A stretch of 64,000 bases of DNA, taken from positions 4,898,001 to 4,962,000 of the forward strand of contig NZ_LT594324.1 in NCBI RefSeq assembly GCF_900089605.1, written 5' to 3'. The notes beneath the pieces are model-generated. The model made no database searches, was not told the DNA's origin, and was given only the letters and a program-made list of their open reading frames with translations. Made by a program: the position numbers and the translations under genes. How positions within the stretch are numbered: the first letter of the stretch is position 1; each line of letters opens with the position of its first letter. Origin of the DNA: Micromonospora narathiwatensis (GTDB lineage Bacteria; Actinomycetota; Actinomycetes; Mycobacteriales; Micromonosporaceae). This document shows, one piece after another, positions 17,761 through 29,014 of this stretch.

Positions 17761-18402
17761 GTGGACGAGCTGATCGAGCGCTGGCGGGACGCGGCCCACA
17801 CGGCGGGGGCAACCGAACCGGCCGAGGTCGAGCGGGCCGGGGCACGGCTGCTGGCCGCGTGGCGGGAGCCGCACCGGCGGTACCACACCACCACGCACCT
17901 GCGGGCGGTGCTGGACGTGGTCGACGCGTACGCCGGATCGGCCCGCCGACCGGCGCTGGTCCGGCTCGCGGCCTGGTGCCACGACGCGGTCTACGACCCG
18001 CGGTCGGGCGGGGACGCCAACGAGCGGGCCAGCGCCGAGCTGGCCGGCGGTCTGCTCGCCGCCGCCGGGTTGCCGGCGGACGCGGTGACCGAGGTACGCC
18101 GACTCGTGCTGCTCACCGCCGGACACGCGACGCGGCCCGACGACCCGGACGGCGCCCTGCTCTGCGACGCCGACCTGGCGATCCTGGCCGCCCCGCCGGA
18201 CGGGTACGACCGGTACGCCGCAGCGATCCGCCGCGAGTACGCGCACGTCCCCGATTCGGACTTCCGGGCCGGCCGGGCGGCCGTGCTGGCGGGCCTGCTG
18301 GCCCTGCCGGCGCTCTACCGACTCCCCGGGCCACACGCCCGTTGGGAGGCTCCCGCCCGGGCCAACCTCAGCCGGGAACTCGCGGCCCTGGAAGTCGGGT
18401 GA
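17761..18402 (+). CDS. HD-domain metal-dependent phosphohydrolase
   Basis: A 213-residue protein of the predicted HD superfamily (COG4339 type). REPHRRYHTTTHL near residue 40 and LAAWCHDAVYDPRSGGDANERAS give the metal-binding histidines and HD pair, and the later CDADLAILAAPPDGYDRYA completes the set. Substrate is unknown; nucleotides are likely. The GTG start is chosen because no conserved sequence precedes VDELIERWRDA. Its 3' end overlaps the convergent DUF4031 gene by 35 bp. Confidence 0.82.
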   Translation: MDELIERWRDAAHTAGATEPAEVERAGARLLAAWREPHRRYHTTTHLRAVLDVVDAYAGSARRPALVRLAAWCHDAVYDPRSGGDANERASAELAGGLLAAAGLPADAVTEVRRLVLLTAGHATRPDDPDGALLCDADLAILAAPPDGYDRYAAAIRREYAHVPDSDFRAGRAAVLAGLLALPALYRLPGPHARWEAPARANLSRELAALEVG

Positions 18403-18655
18403 GGTGCTTGGGGCGGCGGAGGCCGGAGTCGCGCAGGAGGCGGACGAGGTCGCGGGAGGGCACCACCCGGGCGCCGAGCCAGACGGCCATCGGGAACCGA
18501 TCGGCCGGCAGGTCGTAGTGGTCCCGGTCGAAGCCACGGCGGGGCGCGCCCAACGCCTCGGCGAAGGCGTGCAGCTCCGCGTACGAGACGTCACTGATCA
18601 GGTGTGACCAGAGCCGTCCCCGCCAGGGCACCACGGGCCGGTCCAGATAGAGCAT
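18368..18655 (-). CDS. DUF4031 domain protein
   Basis: A 95-residue protein starting MLYLDRPVVPWRGRLWSHLISD, the typical DUF4031 opening, with LGAPRRGFDRDHYDLP in the middle. Function unknown. The ATG lies 4 bp after the glpD stop on the same strand, so it is probably co-transcribed with glpD. Its last 35 bp overlap the end of the convergent HD gene, an unusually long antisense overlap. Confidence 0.8.
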   Translation of the reverse strand: MLYLDRPVVPWRGRLWSHLISDVSYAELHAFAEALGAPRRGFDRDHYDLPADRFPMAVWLGARVVPSRDLVRLLRDSGLRRPKHLTRLPGPRVPG

Positions 18656-18659
18656 GCCG

Positions 18660-20489
18660 CTAGCGGGACGACGGCAGCTCGACGCTGTCGCCCTCGCCGC
18701 CCCGGTCCGCCGCGAAACCGCGCACGTCCGGGGCACCCAGCCGGGCCGCGTCGGCGGCCACGTCGTCGGGCATCAGCTGCGACCGCCGCTCGGCCTCCAC
18801 CCGGGCCCGGTAGTGGGCCACCTCGCGGGCCCGGGTCGCCTCGTCCCAGCCGAGCACCGCGCCCATCAGCTCCGCGGCGTGCTCCGCCGACTCCAGGCCC
18901 CGGTGGCTGGTCTCGAAGGAGATCCGGGTACGCCGGGTCAGCACGTCCTCCAGGTGCAGCGCGCCCTCGGCGCGGGCCGCGTACGTCACCTCGGCGGCCA
19001 GGTACTCCGGGGCACCGGCCAGCGGCGAGCCGAGCAGCGGATCGGCGTCGACCAGGGCGAGCAGGTCCCGGGTGAGCGTGCCGTACCGCTCCAGCAGGTG
19101 CTCGACCACCCCGACCGGCACCCCGTGCCGGCGGGCCAGGTCGGCCCGGTCCCGCCACATCGCCGGGTAACCGTCCGCGCCGAGCAGCGGCAGATCGGCG
19201 GTACGCGACCGGCGCGTCCCGCCCAGCCGGTGCCCGGCCCGGTCGACCACGTCCGCGGCCATCACCCGGTACGTCGTGTACTTGCCGCCGGCCACCAGCA
19301 GCAGGCCGAGCATCGGCTCGACCACCGCGTGCTCGCGGGACAGCTTGGAGGTGGAGTCCGCCTCGCCGGCCAGCAGCGGGCGCAGCCCGGCGTACACGCC
19401 CTCGATGTCGTCGGTGGTGAGCGGCCGGTCCAGCACCACGTTGACCTGCTCCAGCAGGTAGTCGATGTCGCGGGCGGTGGCCGCCGGGTGGGACCGGTCC
19501 AGCCGCCAGTCGGTGTCGGTGGTGCCGATGATCCAGTGACCGCCCCACGGGATCACGAAGAGCACGCTGGTGGCGGTACGCAGGATCAGCCCGGCCTCGC
19601 CGGTGATCGCCGAGCGGGGCACCACCAGGTGCACGCCCTTGGAGGCCCGTACGCGCAGGCCGGGGCGCAGCCCGACGTCGTTGAGCATCCGCGACATGTC
19701 GTCGCTCCACACGCCGGTCGCGGCGATCACCGTACGGGCGCGTACCTCGAACTCGGCGTCGGGCGACCCGGCGGGCGCCTCCAGGTCGCGGACCCGGACC
19801 CCGGTGACCTCGCGCGCCTGCCGGATCAGGCCGACCGCCCGGGCGCTGGTCACCACGGTCGCCCCGAGGCTGGCCGCCGTCCGGGCCAGCGTCACCACCA
19901 GGCGCGCGTCGTCGACCTGCCCGTCGTAGTAGCGGATCGCCCCGGCCAGATTGCCCGCCCGCAGGCTCGGGAAGACCCGGCGGGCGCCCTCCCGGGTCAG
20001 GTGTCGGTGCAGCGGCATGCCCCGCCCCCCGCCGAACATCCCGGCGAACGCGTCGTAGGCGGCCACCCCGGCGCCGTAGTAGGAGCGGCGGAAGAGCCGC
20101 CCCGGCAGATCACGCAGCCCGCCCTCGGCGGGCAGCGGGACCAGGAACGGCACCGGGCGCACCAGGTGCGGGGCGAGCCGGGTGGCGAGCAGCCCGCGCT
20201 CGGTGAGCGCCTCGTGGACGAGGTGGAACTCCAACTGCTCCAGGTAGCGCAGGCCGCCGTGGATCAGTTTGCTGGAGCGGCTGGAGGTGCCGGCGGCAAG
20301 GTCCCGCGCCTCCACCAGGGCCACCTTCAGCCCCCGGGACGCGGCGTCGAGCGCGGCGCCGGCTCCGGTCACCCCGCCGCCGATGACCAGCACGTCGAAC
20401 CGCTCGGCGCGGAGTCGACGCAGGTCTTCGGCGCGGCGCTCGGCGGAGAGCTGACCGGCCACGGATCGGGACACGTTGGGGTCGCGCAC
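18660..20489 (-). CDS. glpD: Aerobic glycerol-3-phosphate dehydrogenase GlpD
   Basis: A flavoprotein of about 609 residues. The FAD-binding start is FDVLVIGGGVTGAGAALDAASRG near residue 30, followed by the substrate-side SSRSSKLIHGGLRYL and WIIGTTDTDW. LLVAGGKYTTYRVMAADVVD lies near the C-terminal domain. It oxidises glycerol-3-phosphate to dihydroxyacetone phosphate at the membrane and feeds electrons to quinones. I start at the GTG giving MRDPNVSRS; an ATG 36 bp upstream (MSPERRDGY) is possible. DUF4031 follows in the same transcript. No glpF or glpK is visible here. Confidence 0.9.
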   Translation of the reverse strand: MRDPNVSRSVAGQLSAERRAEDLRRLRAERFDVLVIGGGVTGAGAALDAASRGLKVALVEARDLAAGTSSRSSKLIHGGLRYLEQLEFHLVHEALTERGLLATRLAPHLVRPVPFLVPLPAEGGLRDLPGRLFRRSYYGAGVAAYDAFAGMFGGGRGMPLHRHLTREGARRVFPSLRAGNLAGAIRYYDGQVDDARLVVTLARTAASLGATVVTSARAVGLIRQAREVTGVRVRDLEAPAGSPDAEFEVRARTVIAATGVWSDDMSRMLNDVGLRPGLRVRASKGVHLVVPRSAITGEAGLILRTATSVLFVIPWGGHWIIGTTDTDWRLDRSHPAATARDIDYLLEQVNVVLDRPLTTDDIEGVYAGLRPLLAGEADSTSKLSREHAVVEPMLGLLLVAGGKYTTYRVMAADVVDRAGHRLGGTRRSRTADLPLLGADGYPAMWRDRADLARRHGVPVGVVEHLLERYGTLTRDLLALVDADPLLGSPLAGAPEYLAAEVTYAARAEGALHLEDVLTRRTRISFETSHRGLESAEHAAELMGAVLGWDEATRAREVAHYRARVEAERRSQLMPDDVAADAARLGAPDVRGFAADRGGEGDSVELPSSR

Positions 20490-20539
20490 CCGTCCACGGT
20501 AACCGTCCCGGCGCTCCGGCGACATGTGCCGTCGGGCCG

Positions 20540-20545
20540 TACGGT
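20540..20545 (+). promoter_or_regulatory. -10-like box close to the subtilase start
   Basis: TACGGT lies 8 nt upstream of the ATG of the membrane subtilase gene, so its transcript would have almost no leader. A GAGGGG also sits in this gap. Confidence 0.35.
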
Positions 20546-20553
20546 GAGGGGTC

Positions 20554-23061
20554 ATGGAGATCGCTCCCGCCGCAGCCCCGTTTCCCGCCCCCCATCGGCC
20601 CGGCCCCTGGCCGGTGGTCGCGGCGGTGCTCGTCGGCGGCTGGGCCGTCCTGGTGACCGTGTCGGGCCAGGTCGTCGGCTGGGCGGTCGACCAGGTGCTG
20701 CTGGTCACCGGCCTGCCCCGGGCGGTGCTGGTGTGGCCGCTGGTCGCGCTGGCCACCGTACTGCTGGTGGGTGCGCCCAGCCTGGCGCTCGCGCTGCTCC
20801 CCCGTTCCCCGGCGGTCCGGGCCACCGGCCGCGCGTGGCTGGGCGGCGCGCTCGCCCTCGGCGCGCTGGCCCTGCTACGCACGGTGCCGCCGGTACACCA
20901 GGAGGCGTACCTGGCGGCGCTGGCCGCGACCGCCGCGGTGCTCGCGCTGATCGTCGGTCGGTTGTCGCGCCGCCGCGCGAACGCCGCGCCCGGCACCGCC
21001 GTCCCCGGCCCGAGCGGTGCGCCGCCGGCCGCCGCGGAACACCTCGTGGCCGGCCCGGCGGTGCGCCCGACCGGACCGGCGGGCGGTGACGGCGGGCGCC
21101 GGCTCGGCCCGGTCACCCTGCTGGCGGTCGCCGCCGGGCTGGCGTCGCTGCTGCCCTGGGCCTGGGTGGGCGCGCTCGGCGGGGCGCTGGAGACGCTGCT
21201 CGCCGGCCTCGCCGCCGCCGCGCTCGGCGGCCTCGCCGGGGCCTTGCTCGACGCCACGTTCTGGGCCCGGTTCGCCGTCGGCACGCCGCCGCGCCCGGCC
21301 CGGCTGGTGCTGGTCGGGGGCCTGGTCGCCGGGGTCGCCCTGCTGCCGCTGGCCGCCGGGGCCGGGCAGTCCGGGGCACAGCTACCGGCGCTGTTGCTGC
21401 TGCCGCCGCTCGGTTTCGTGCTGGCCGCGCTGGAGGCCGCCGCCCGCCGCTCCGGCCGGCCGGCCGGCCGCGCCCCGGTCCGCTGGCTGGTCGGACTCGC
21501 GCTGGCCGGGCCGCTCGCCTTCACCGACCCGGAGGAGATCACCGTCCTGCTGGCGGCCGGCCGCGACGTCCCGTACTGGGTCGCCGTCGGAGCGGGCGCG
21601 GCGTTCGCCGTCGCGGTGCTGCTCGCCGTCGGGTACGGCGTCCTGCTGGCCCGGCCCCGCGCCGGCGCCCCCCGACGCACGGCGGCCGGCCTGGCCGCCG
21701 CGTCCCTGCTCGCCGCCGTGGCCGTGGTGTACGTCGTCCCCGGCCACCCCGGCCTGTACGGGGAGCGGCTGCTGGTGGTGCTGCGCGAGCAGGCCGACCT
21801 GAGCGGGATCCCGGCCGGCGCACCCGGCCGGGACGGGCGGAACAGCCGGGCGACGGAGGTCTACCGGCGCCTGGTGACCACCGCCGACCGGACCCAGGGC
21901 GACCTGCGCCGGGAGCTGACCCGGCTGCGCCTCAACCCGACGCCGTACTACCTGCTCAACGCCATCGAGACGGACGGCGGTCCGGAGGTGCGGGCCTGGC
22001 TCTCCGGCCGGCCGGAGGTGGCCCGGGTGCTGGTCAGCCAACGGCTGCGCCCGTTGCCGGCGGCGGAGCCCCCGGCCCACGGGGACCAGCCGGCACCCGC
22101 CGGCCCGGTCTGGAACGTCTCGCTGATCGGCGCGGACCGGGTCTGGTCGGAGCTGCGGGTGACCGGCGCGGGCGTGGTGGTCGGCAGTTCGGACTCCGGG
22201 GTGGACGGCCGGCACCCGGCGCTGGCGGCCGGCTTCCGGGGCGGCGACGACTCCTGGTACGACCCGTGGGAGCACCGCACCGCGCCGGGCGACCGGGGCG
22301 GTCACGGTACGCACACGGTGGGCAGTGCGGTGGGCCGGAACGGGATCGGGGTGGCCCCCGGCGCGCAGTGGGTGGGCTGCGTCAACCTGGACCGCAACCT
22401 GGGCAGCCCGGCGCACTACCTCGACTGCCTCCAGTTCATGCTGGCCCCGTTCCCGGCCGGCGGAAACCCGTTCACCGACGGCCGGCCGGACCGCGCACCG
22501 GATGTGCTGACCAACTCCTGGGGCTGCCCGCCGATCGAGGGTTGCGACCCGGGGGCGCTGCGGCCGGCGACCGCCGCGCTCGCCACCGCCGGCATCCTGG
22601 TGGTGGCCGCCGCCGGCAACACCGGCCCGTACTGCGGTTCGGTCGCCGACCCGCCGGCCGCGTACGCCGACGTGGTGACGGTCGGGGCGGTGGACCGGGC
22701 GCGCCAGGTCACCAGCTTCTCCAGCCGGGGGCCCGCCGCCGGCGGTCTCGCCAAGCCGGACCTCGTCGCGCCCGGGGCGGGGGTGCTGTCGGCGTTCCCC
22801 GGGGGCGGTTACGCCACTCTGGACGGCACGTCGATGGCCACACCGCAGGTGGCCGGGGTGGTGGCGCTGATGTGGTCGGCGAATCCGGCGCTCGTCGGCG
22901 ACCTGGCGCGGACCCGGCGGATCCTCCTCGACACCACCGCCAAGGCCGGCGTACCCGCGGGTGCGGACACCTGCGGCAGCGCCCGCAACCTGACCGGCGC
23001 CGGACTGGTCGACGCCTACGCCGCCGTACGCGCCGCCCAGCGGGCGGGGGCCCCTTCGTGA
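20554..23061 (+). CDS. Membrane-anchored S8 (subtilisin-like) serine protease
   Basis: An 835-residue fusion. Residues 1-400 contain about ten hydrophobic segments with no recognised family. A linker of roughly 100 residues follows, with an inhibitor-I9-like stretch (PTPYYLLNAIETDGGPEVRAWLSGRPEVARVLVSQ, split here by description only). The catalytic domain runs from about 520. The triad is visible: Asp in SSDSGVDGRHP (about 548), His in GGHGTHTVG (about 584) and Ser in DGTSMATPQVAG (about 761), with the oxyanion Asn in AAAGNTGP. The protease should face outside the membrane. Most bacterial subtilases have one signal peptide, not a polytopic N-terminus. Confidence 0.87.
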   Translation: MEIAPAAAPFPAPHRPGPWPVVAAVLVGGWAVLVTVSGQVVGWAVDQVLLVTGLPRAVLVWPLVALATVLLVGAPSLALALLPRSPAVRATGRAWLGGALALGALALLRTVPPVHQEAYLAALAATAAVLALIVGRLSRRRANAAPGTAVPGPSGAPPAAAEHLVAGPAVRPTGPAGGDGGRRLGPVTLLAVAAGLASLLPWAWVGALGGALETLLAGLAAAALGGLAGALLDATFWARFAVGTPPRPARLVLVGGLVAGVALLPLAAGAGQSGAQLPALLLLPPLGFVLAALEAAARRSGRPAGRAPVRWLVGLALAGPLAFTDPEEITVLLAAGRDVPYWVAVGAGAAFAVAVLLAVGYGVLLARPRAGAPRRTAAGLAAASLLAAVAVVYVVPGHPGLYGERLLVVLREQADLSGIPAGAPGRDGRNSRATEVYRRLVTTADRTQGDLRRELTRLRLNPTPYYLLNAIETDGGPEVRAWLSGRPEVARVLVSQRLRPLPAAEPPAHGDQPAPAGPVWNVSLIGADRVWSELRVTGAGVVVGSSDSGVDGRHPALAAGFRGGDDSWYDPWEHRTAPGDRGGHGTHTVGSAVGRNGIGVAPGAQWVGCVNLDRNLGSPAHYLDCLQFMLAPFPAGGNPFTDGRPDRAPDVLTNSWGCPPIEGCDPGALRPATAALATAGILVVAAAGNTGPYCGSVADPPAAYADVVTVGAVDRARQVTSFSSRGPAAGGLAKPDLVAPGAGVLSAFPGGGYATLDGTSMATPQVAGVVALMWSANPALVGDLARTRRILLDTTAKAGVPAGADTCGSARNLTGAGLVDAYAAVRAAQRAGAPS

Positions 23062-23062
23062 C

Positions 23063-23081
23063 CGCCTCCGGCGAGGAGGCG
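23063..23081. terminator. Hairpin after the subtilase gene
   Basis: CGCCTCC and GGAGGCG pair around GGCGA two bases after the stop codon. No T tract. Confidence 0.5.
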
Positions 23082-23155
23082 CCGGTTAACAAACCTGACA
23101 GTCGGGCCGCTCGGGTGGTGCCCGGCGGGCGACGGATGGCCTAGGGTCGGCGACC

Positions 23156-24082
23156 ATGGACGTGGAGATCATCGAGCTGGGCCAGGACCGCCTGCCGGCG
23201 GTCACCGACCTCTGCCGGCGGGCCCTCGACCTGCCCGAGGACGCGGCCGAGGCACCGGCCATCGTGGACACCCTCGCCGCCCGCGCGGCGGCCGACCGGC
23301 CGGTGCTGACGCTCGGTGCGGTACGCGGCGACGAGCTGATCGGAGCGCTGGTCGGCTCGGTGGCGCGGGATCCCCGACTCGGCCACGTCGACCTGCTGGC
23401 GGTGGCGCCGCAGGAGCGGCGGCGGGGGGTCGGGCGGGCCCTGCTGGCCGAGGCGGAGCGGCGACTGGCCGGGCTCGGCGCGGTCGAGCTGCTGCTCGCC
23501 GGGAATCCCCCGTACTACGCCTGGCCGGGTATCGACGTGCGGTACACCCCGGCGGTCTGTGCCGCGCTGCGGCTCGGCTACCGGCAGGACCGTACGGCGT
23601 GGAACATGACCGCTGACCTGACGGAGGGGTCCCCGGCGCTGCGTACGACGGAGGCCGCCGAACGCCGGCTGGCCGAGCGGGGCGTGACGGTACGCCCGGC
23701 CGAGCCGGCGGACCTGCCGGGGCTGGCCGCGTTCGCCCGCGCCACCTTCGGCGGGGCGTGGGACGCCGAGCTGGCCGGTTCCCTGGGCCGGTCGGGCGCG
23801 GGCGCGCACCTGGCCGAGCGGGACGGCGAGCTGCTGGGTTTCGCCGCGTACGGCTCGTCCCGGCCGGGCTGGTTCGGGCCGATGGGTACGGCCCCGGCGG
23901 CCGAGGGCTCGGGCATCGGCGGGGTGCTGCTGCGGCGCTGCCTGCGCGACCAGGCGGCGGACGGGCACGGTACGGCGCAGATCGGCTGGGTGGGTCCGGT
24001 GCCGTTCTACGCGAACGCGGCGGGCGCGCGGATCGAGCGGGTGTTCTTCCTGTATCGCAAGGCGTTGACCGGACAGGAATGA
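23156..24082 (+). CDS. Double GNAT-domain N-acetyltransferase
   Basis: A 308-residue protein with two GNAT folds in tandem. The first has DLLAVAPQERRRGVGRALLAEAERRL, a clear acetyl-CoA motif A (RRRGVGRA). The second (from about residue 180) has GTAPAAEGSGIGGVLLRRCL, a looser version. The arrangement is like mycothiol-synthase-type duplicated acetyltransferases, but acceptor and function are unknown. A TAGGGT box lies 8 nt before the ATG, suggesting a very short leader. Confidence 0.8.
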   Translation: MDVEIIELGQDRLPAVTDLCRRALDLPEDAAEAPAIVDTLAARAAADRPVLTLGAVRGDELIGALVGSVARDPRLGHVDLLAVAPQERRRGVGRALLAEAERRLAGLGAVELLLAGNPPYYAWPGIDVRYTPAVCAALRLGYRQDRTAWNMTADLTEGSPALRTTEAAERRLAERGVTVRPAEPADLPGLAAFARATFGGAWDAELAGSLGRSGAGAHLAERDGELLGFAAYGSSRPGWFGPMGTAPAAEGSGIGGVLLRRCLRDQAADGHGTAQIGWVGPVPFYANAAGARIERVFFLYRKALTGQE

Positions 24083-24175
24083 CTAAAGGAGCGAAAGGCA
24101 CATAGACGTAAATAATGCCATTCCAGCCCGCCGGTCATTGACCGCCGCCTACGGTCGTGCGTAGAGGAGGCAGCC

Positions 24176-24418
24176 ATGACGACGGATGACGAACGGACCG
24201 GCGACCAGCCGGCGAGCTGGCGCCCGGTCGGCGAACTCCCCGGCCAACTGCCGTTCGACCGGCTCGACTATGGCGACGCCGAGCAGCTGGCGGAGATGGC
24301 CCGCGTCGACGAGCCACCCACCGAGGAACCGCTGCAACTGGTGGACGAGCCGATCCGCATCGCGCCCCCGTACGACCGGACCCACAAGCGACGCAACCAG
24401 CGACCGCTGCCGACGTGA
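24176..24418 (+). CDS. Small hydrophilic protein of unknown function
   Basis: An 80-residue acidic protein, MTTDDERTGDQPASWRPVG at the start and a basic tail HKRRNQRPLPT. No membrane segment or recognised domain. A GAGGAGG ribosome site lies a few bases before the ATG. A perfect terminator follows nine bases after the stop. The preceding 90 bp are AT-richer than the surroundings and probably hold the promoter. Confidence 0.65.
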   Translation: MTTDDERTGDQPASWRPVGELPGQLPFDRLDYGDAEQLAEMARVDEPPTEEPLQLVDEPIRIAPPYDRTHKRRNQRPLPT

Positions 24419-24426
24419 GCGAACGG

Positions 24427-24460
24427 AAAGGGGCGGACCGCTGACGCGGCCCGCCCCTTT
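24427..24460. terminator. Bidirectional intrinsic terminator
   Basis: A perfect 10-bp stem AAAGGGGCGG/CCGCCCCTTT around a 14-nt loop. It has A and T runs at its base on either strand and lies between the small gene and the convergent groEL. Confidence 0.88.
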
Positions 24461-24483
24461 CGGCGTACTCGTGGAGCTTGGAC

Positions 24484-26334
<1,851 letters not shown>

Positions 26335-26341
26335 GACTTGT

Positions 26342-26368
26342 TTAGCACTCTCCCTAGCCGAGTGCAAG
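26342..26368. promoter_or_regulatory. Second CIRCE element, imperfect
   Basis: TTAGCACTC-N9-GAGTGCAAG keeps the canonical 9-9-9 layout with two mismatched positions between the arms. It lies 7 bp beyond the perfect copy, so HrcA dimers could bind side by side. Confidence 0.85.
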
Positions 26369-26382
26369 CACGACGCCCCCGC

Positions 26383-27888
26383 TCAGCCGAGTTCCGCGGC
26401 CAGTTGGGCGGTGTTCACCGGGCCTTCCTGGGCCCGCTGTTCGGCGTACGTGACCAGCAGTCCGACGAGCTGCGCCAGGTAGGCGGGGGTGACCAGCAGG
26501 GCGGAGAGCACGGCCACCGCGACGACCCCCGCCGCCGTACCGGGGGCGTCCATCGGGTGCGTGCCGAACGAGAACTGTCCGATCATCTCGAGCACCGCGC
26601 CGACCAGGGCGCCGCCGATCGCCGCGACGGCAACCAGCGCGACCCGGCCCAGCACCATCCCGAACCGCCGGTGGAAGATCTGGAAGGACCGGCCGATCGG
26701 GTTCTCCCGCTCGAAGAGGTAGACCGGGCCGGCCAGGGCCACGGCGAACACCACGTAGATCCCGGGCAGCACGCAGAAGCAGAGGCCGACCGAGAACAGC
26801 AGCGTGGCGAGGAGGGTCCAGCCCCAGAGGCCGAGGGCGCGCCGCAGGCCGTACCGGAGGGCGGCGCCGACCCCGACGGGCTCGCCGGCCGCCTGGCGGG
26901 TGATCACCCAGGAGCCGGCGGCCCAGCCGGTGCTCTGCAACGGGCCGAAGAGCAGGCTGGCCGCGATGATCACGCCGTAGAAGGTGAAGAAGTCCGGAAA
27001 GTAGCCGGCCGGCAGGACCATGGCGCCGTCCGGCCCGGCGACGAGCTGGTCCGGCGGGGCGAAGGTCGCCGAGAGGATCGACATCACCGCCGCCGGGACC
27101 GCCTGGGTGAGCAGCATGATCGGCAGCAACGGCCGCCAGCCTCGACGTACCGCCGCCGAGCAACGGGCGAACCAGGCCCCGACCCCGGCGTACGGCGGCG
27201 TGACCAGCGGGTCACCGGGGTCGACGCCCGGGTGCCAGCCGTAGGGCTGACCGGGCATCGCGGGACCGGGATACGCCCCGGCCGGTGCGGGACCACCCGC
27301 GGCCGGCCACGCCCAGCCCTGCGGCTGCCCGGCCGGGTCCGACGGGTACGCCCCCCAGGGTTGCCCGCCGTACGCCCCGAACCCCGGCTGGCCCGGAGCC
27401 GCGCCCTGGCCCGGCACGCCCCACTGCCCGGGTTGCGTGGGCACGCCGCCCTGGCCCGGCACGCCCCACTGCCCGGGCGGCACGGGCACGCCGCCCTGGC
27501 CCGGCGCGATCGGCTGCCCGGGCACCGCCCCGTAGAAGGGCGCGACCGGCTGCCCGGGCACCGCGAACGGGCCGGGCGGGACAGGCTGACCGGGTTGGGT
27601 TGGTGCCGCCGCCGGCACCACCGGCTGATCGGGTTGCGCCGGGATGGCCGGATCACCCTGCCCGGGCCGACCGGGTTGCGCCGGTACGGCCGGGTCGCCG
27701 TGGCTGGACTGGGCGGGTACGCCCGGAACTGTCGGGGTGGACTGTCCGGACGCGGCCGGCTCGCCCGGCTGCCCGGGTGGCGGTGCCGGCTCGGCGGTCG
27801 GCGGCTCGAACCGGGTCGGGTCGACCGGGGCACCGGACGACGCCGGGGGCCTCGGCTCGACGGGATCCGACGGCGGCTGATCGGACAT
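26383..27888 (-). CDS. Proline-rich multi-pass membrane protein
   Basis: A 501-residue protein in two parts. Residues 1-235 are Pro/Gly/Gln-rich and contain near-repeats of VPGQG and [10 protein letters not shown]. The rest has about six membrane helices resembling the membrane domain linked to glycerophosphodiester phosphodiesterases ([23 protein letters not shown] at its start). No catalytic domain is visible. Function is unknown; the low-complexity tail probably lies in the cytoplasm. Both CIRCE elements lie beyond its 3' end. Confidence 0.72.
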   Translation of the reverse strand: MSDQPPSDPVEPRPPASSGAPVDPTRFEPPTAEPAPPPGQPGEPAASGQSTPTVPGVPAQSSHGDPAVPAQPGRPGQGDPAIPAQPDQPVVPAAAPTQPGQPVPPGPFAVPGQPVAPFYGAVPGQPIAPGQGGVPVPPGQWGVPGQGGVPTQPGQWGVPGQGAAPGQPGFGAYGGQPWGAYPSDPAGQPQGWAWPAAGGPAPAGAYPGPAMPGQPYGWHPGVDPGDPLVTPPYAGVGAWFARCSAAVRRGWRPLLPIMLLTQAVPAAVMSILSATFAPPDQLVAGPDGAMVLPAGYFPDFFTFYGVIIAASLLFGPLQSTGWAAGSWVITRQAAGEPVGVGAALRYGLRRALGLWGWTLLATLLFSVGLCFCVLPGIYVVFAVALAGPVYLFERENPIGRSFQIFHRRFGMVLGRVALVAVAAIGGALVGAVLEMIGQFSFGTHPMDAPGTAAGVVAVAVLSALLVTPAYLAQLVGLLVTYAEQRAQEGPVNTAQLAAELG

Positions 27889-27973
27889 GAACCCTCCTCA
27901 GCTGCGATGGCTGGAACGGCTCATGATCCTCCACGGTGCGCGCCCGCACCGCAGCCCCTGACCGGGTGGAAAG

Positions 27974-27990
27974 GCCGCCGGGCGGGCGGC
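27974..27990 (-). terminator. Hairpin after the cold-shock gene
   Basis: GCCGCC and GGCGGC pair around GGGCG, 8 bp past the stop codon of the minus-strand cold-shock gene. Confidence 0.4.
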
Positions 27991-27997
27991 GACGGGA

Positions 27998-28201
27998 TCA
28001 GGCGATGACCCGGACCCGCTCCGCCTGCGGGCCCTTCTGCCCCTGCGCGATCTCGAACTCGACCCGCTGGCCGTCGTCCAGCGCCTTGTAGCCGTCCATC
28101 TCGATCGCGGAGAAATGAACGAAGACGTCCTGCCCGCCGTCGACGGCGATGAAGCCGTAGCCCTTTTCGGCGTTGAACCACTTGACGGTGCCCTGTGCCA
28201 C
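27998..28201 (-). CDS. Cold-shock domain protein, CspA family
   Basis: A 67-residue single cold-shock domain. It carries both RNA-binding motifs, KGYGFI and VFVHFSAI, in the order [27 protein letters not shown]. It binds single-stranded RNA or DNA and acts as an RNA chaperone. The GTG start has a GAGGAAG ribosome site 7 nt upstream. A strong hairpin sits about 42 bp before the start and may belong to the mRNA leader. Confidence 0.93.
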   Translation of the reverse strand: MAQGTVKWFNAEKGYGFIAVDGGQDVFVHFSAIEMDGYKALDDGQRVEFEIAQGQKGPQAERVRVIA

Positions 28202-28242
28202 GGTGCACTTCCTCACTCTGCGCGGCGTTCCCACAACCCGGA

Positions 28243-28275
28243 AACCGGCGGACCGGCACCGGCGGTCCACCGGTT
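28243..28275 (-). promoter_or_regulatory. Hairpin in the cold-shock leader region
   Basis: Arms AACCGGCGGACCG (28243-28255) and CGGTCCACCGGTT (28263-28275) pair with one mismatch around 7 nt. It lies 42-74 bp upstream of the cold-shock start codon. It may be leader structure or an operator palindrome. Confidence 0.45.
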
Positions 28276-28424
28276 CGCGATCGGCGTCGACCACTGAATC
28301 GGGTGACCGAAATCGCACGCTACACGAGGCGTGACGACCGCGCACGACCACAAATCGGGCATATTCCGACCGGCATTCGACCCGGACAGTCGGGAACCCG
28401 TCGCTCTCCGGTATGCATTGCGAC

Positions 28425-28949
28425 ATGACCAGCGCGCCGACCACGCCCCGGACCGCGAACATCCGCCGGGCCCGCCCGGAGGACGCCGCCCGGATGCGGG
28501 CACTCCGGTTGGAGATGCTCGCCGACTCGCCGCTGGCGTTCCTGGAGACCGTGGCGGAGGCCGCCGCCCGGCCGCACGCCGGGTACGCGGCCCGGATCGC
28601 CGCGGTCGCCACGGGCACGGAGGTGGCCCAGTTCCTGGCCGATCCGGGCGGTCGTCTGGTCGGCCACGCCGGCGGCTCGGTCGCACCGGACGAGCCGGGG
28701 CTGACCGTGGTCCACGCTGTCTACGTCACGCCGGCCTGGCGCGGCACCGGCCTGGTCGGCGCGCTGCTCGACGAGGTGGCCGCCTGGTCCCGCGCCTGCG
28801 GCCGGCCGGAACTGATGCTGGAGGTGGTGGTCGGCAACGAGCGGGCCTGTCGGGCGTACCAGAAGCTGGGCTTCGTGGACACCGGGGTACGCGTCCCGCA
28901 CCCCAGGATCCCCGCCCTCAGAGAACTCCAGATGCGCCGCCCCGCCTGA
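28425..28949 (+). CDS. GNAT family N-acetyltransferase
   Basis: A 174-residue acetyltransferase. The start region [21 protein letters not shown] is typical. Motif A is [21 protein letters not shown] and the closing strand-helix is [24 protein letters not shown]. Substrate unknown. An ATG 12 bp upstream (MHCD) is an alternative start and neither has a clear ribosome site. It diverges from the cold-shock gene. Confidence 0.85.
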   Translation: MTSAPTTPRTANIRRARPEDAARMRALRLEMLADSPLAFLETVAEAAARPHAGYAARIAAVATGTEVAQFLADPGGRLVGHAGGSVAPDEPGLTVVHAVYVTPAWRGTGLVGALLDEVAAWSRACGRPELMLEVVVGNERACRAYQKLGFVDTGVRVPHPRIPALRELQMRRPA

Positions 28950-28965
28950 CCGACCGGCGCCAACC

Positions 28966-29004
28966 GGGGCCCCTCCGCCACCCGTGGGCGGCAAGAAGGG
29001 CCCC
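28966..29004. terminator. Likely terminator between convergent genes
   Basis: GGGGCCCC (28966-28973) can pair with GGGCCCC (28998-29004), enclosing a smaller CCGCC/GGCGG hairpin. It lies just past the stops of a GNAT gene and of paaN. Confidence 0.4.
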
Positions 29005-29014
29005 TCCTCGCACC

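Noticed and set aside
18654..21089. Open frame opposite glpD running into the subtilase gene
   Set aside because: Overlaps two well supported genes and has no recognisable motif.
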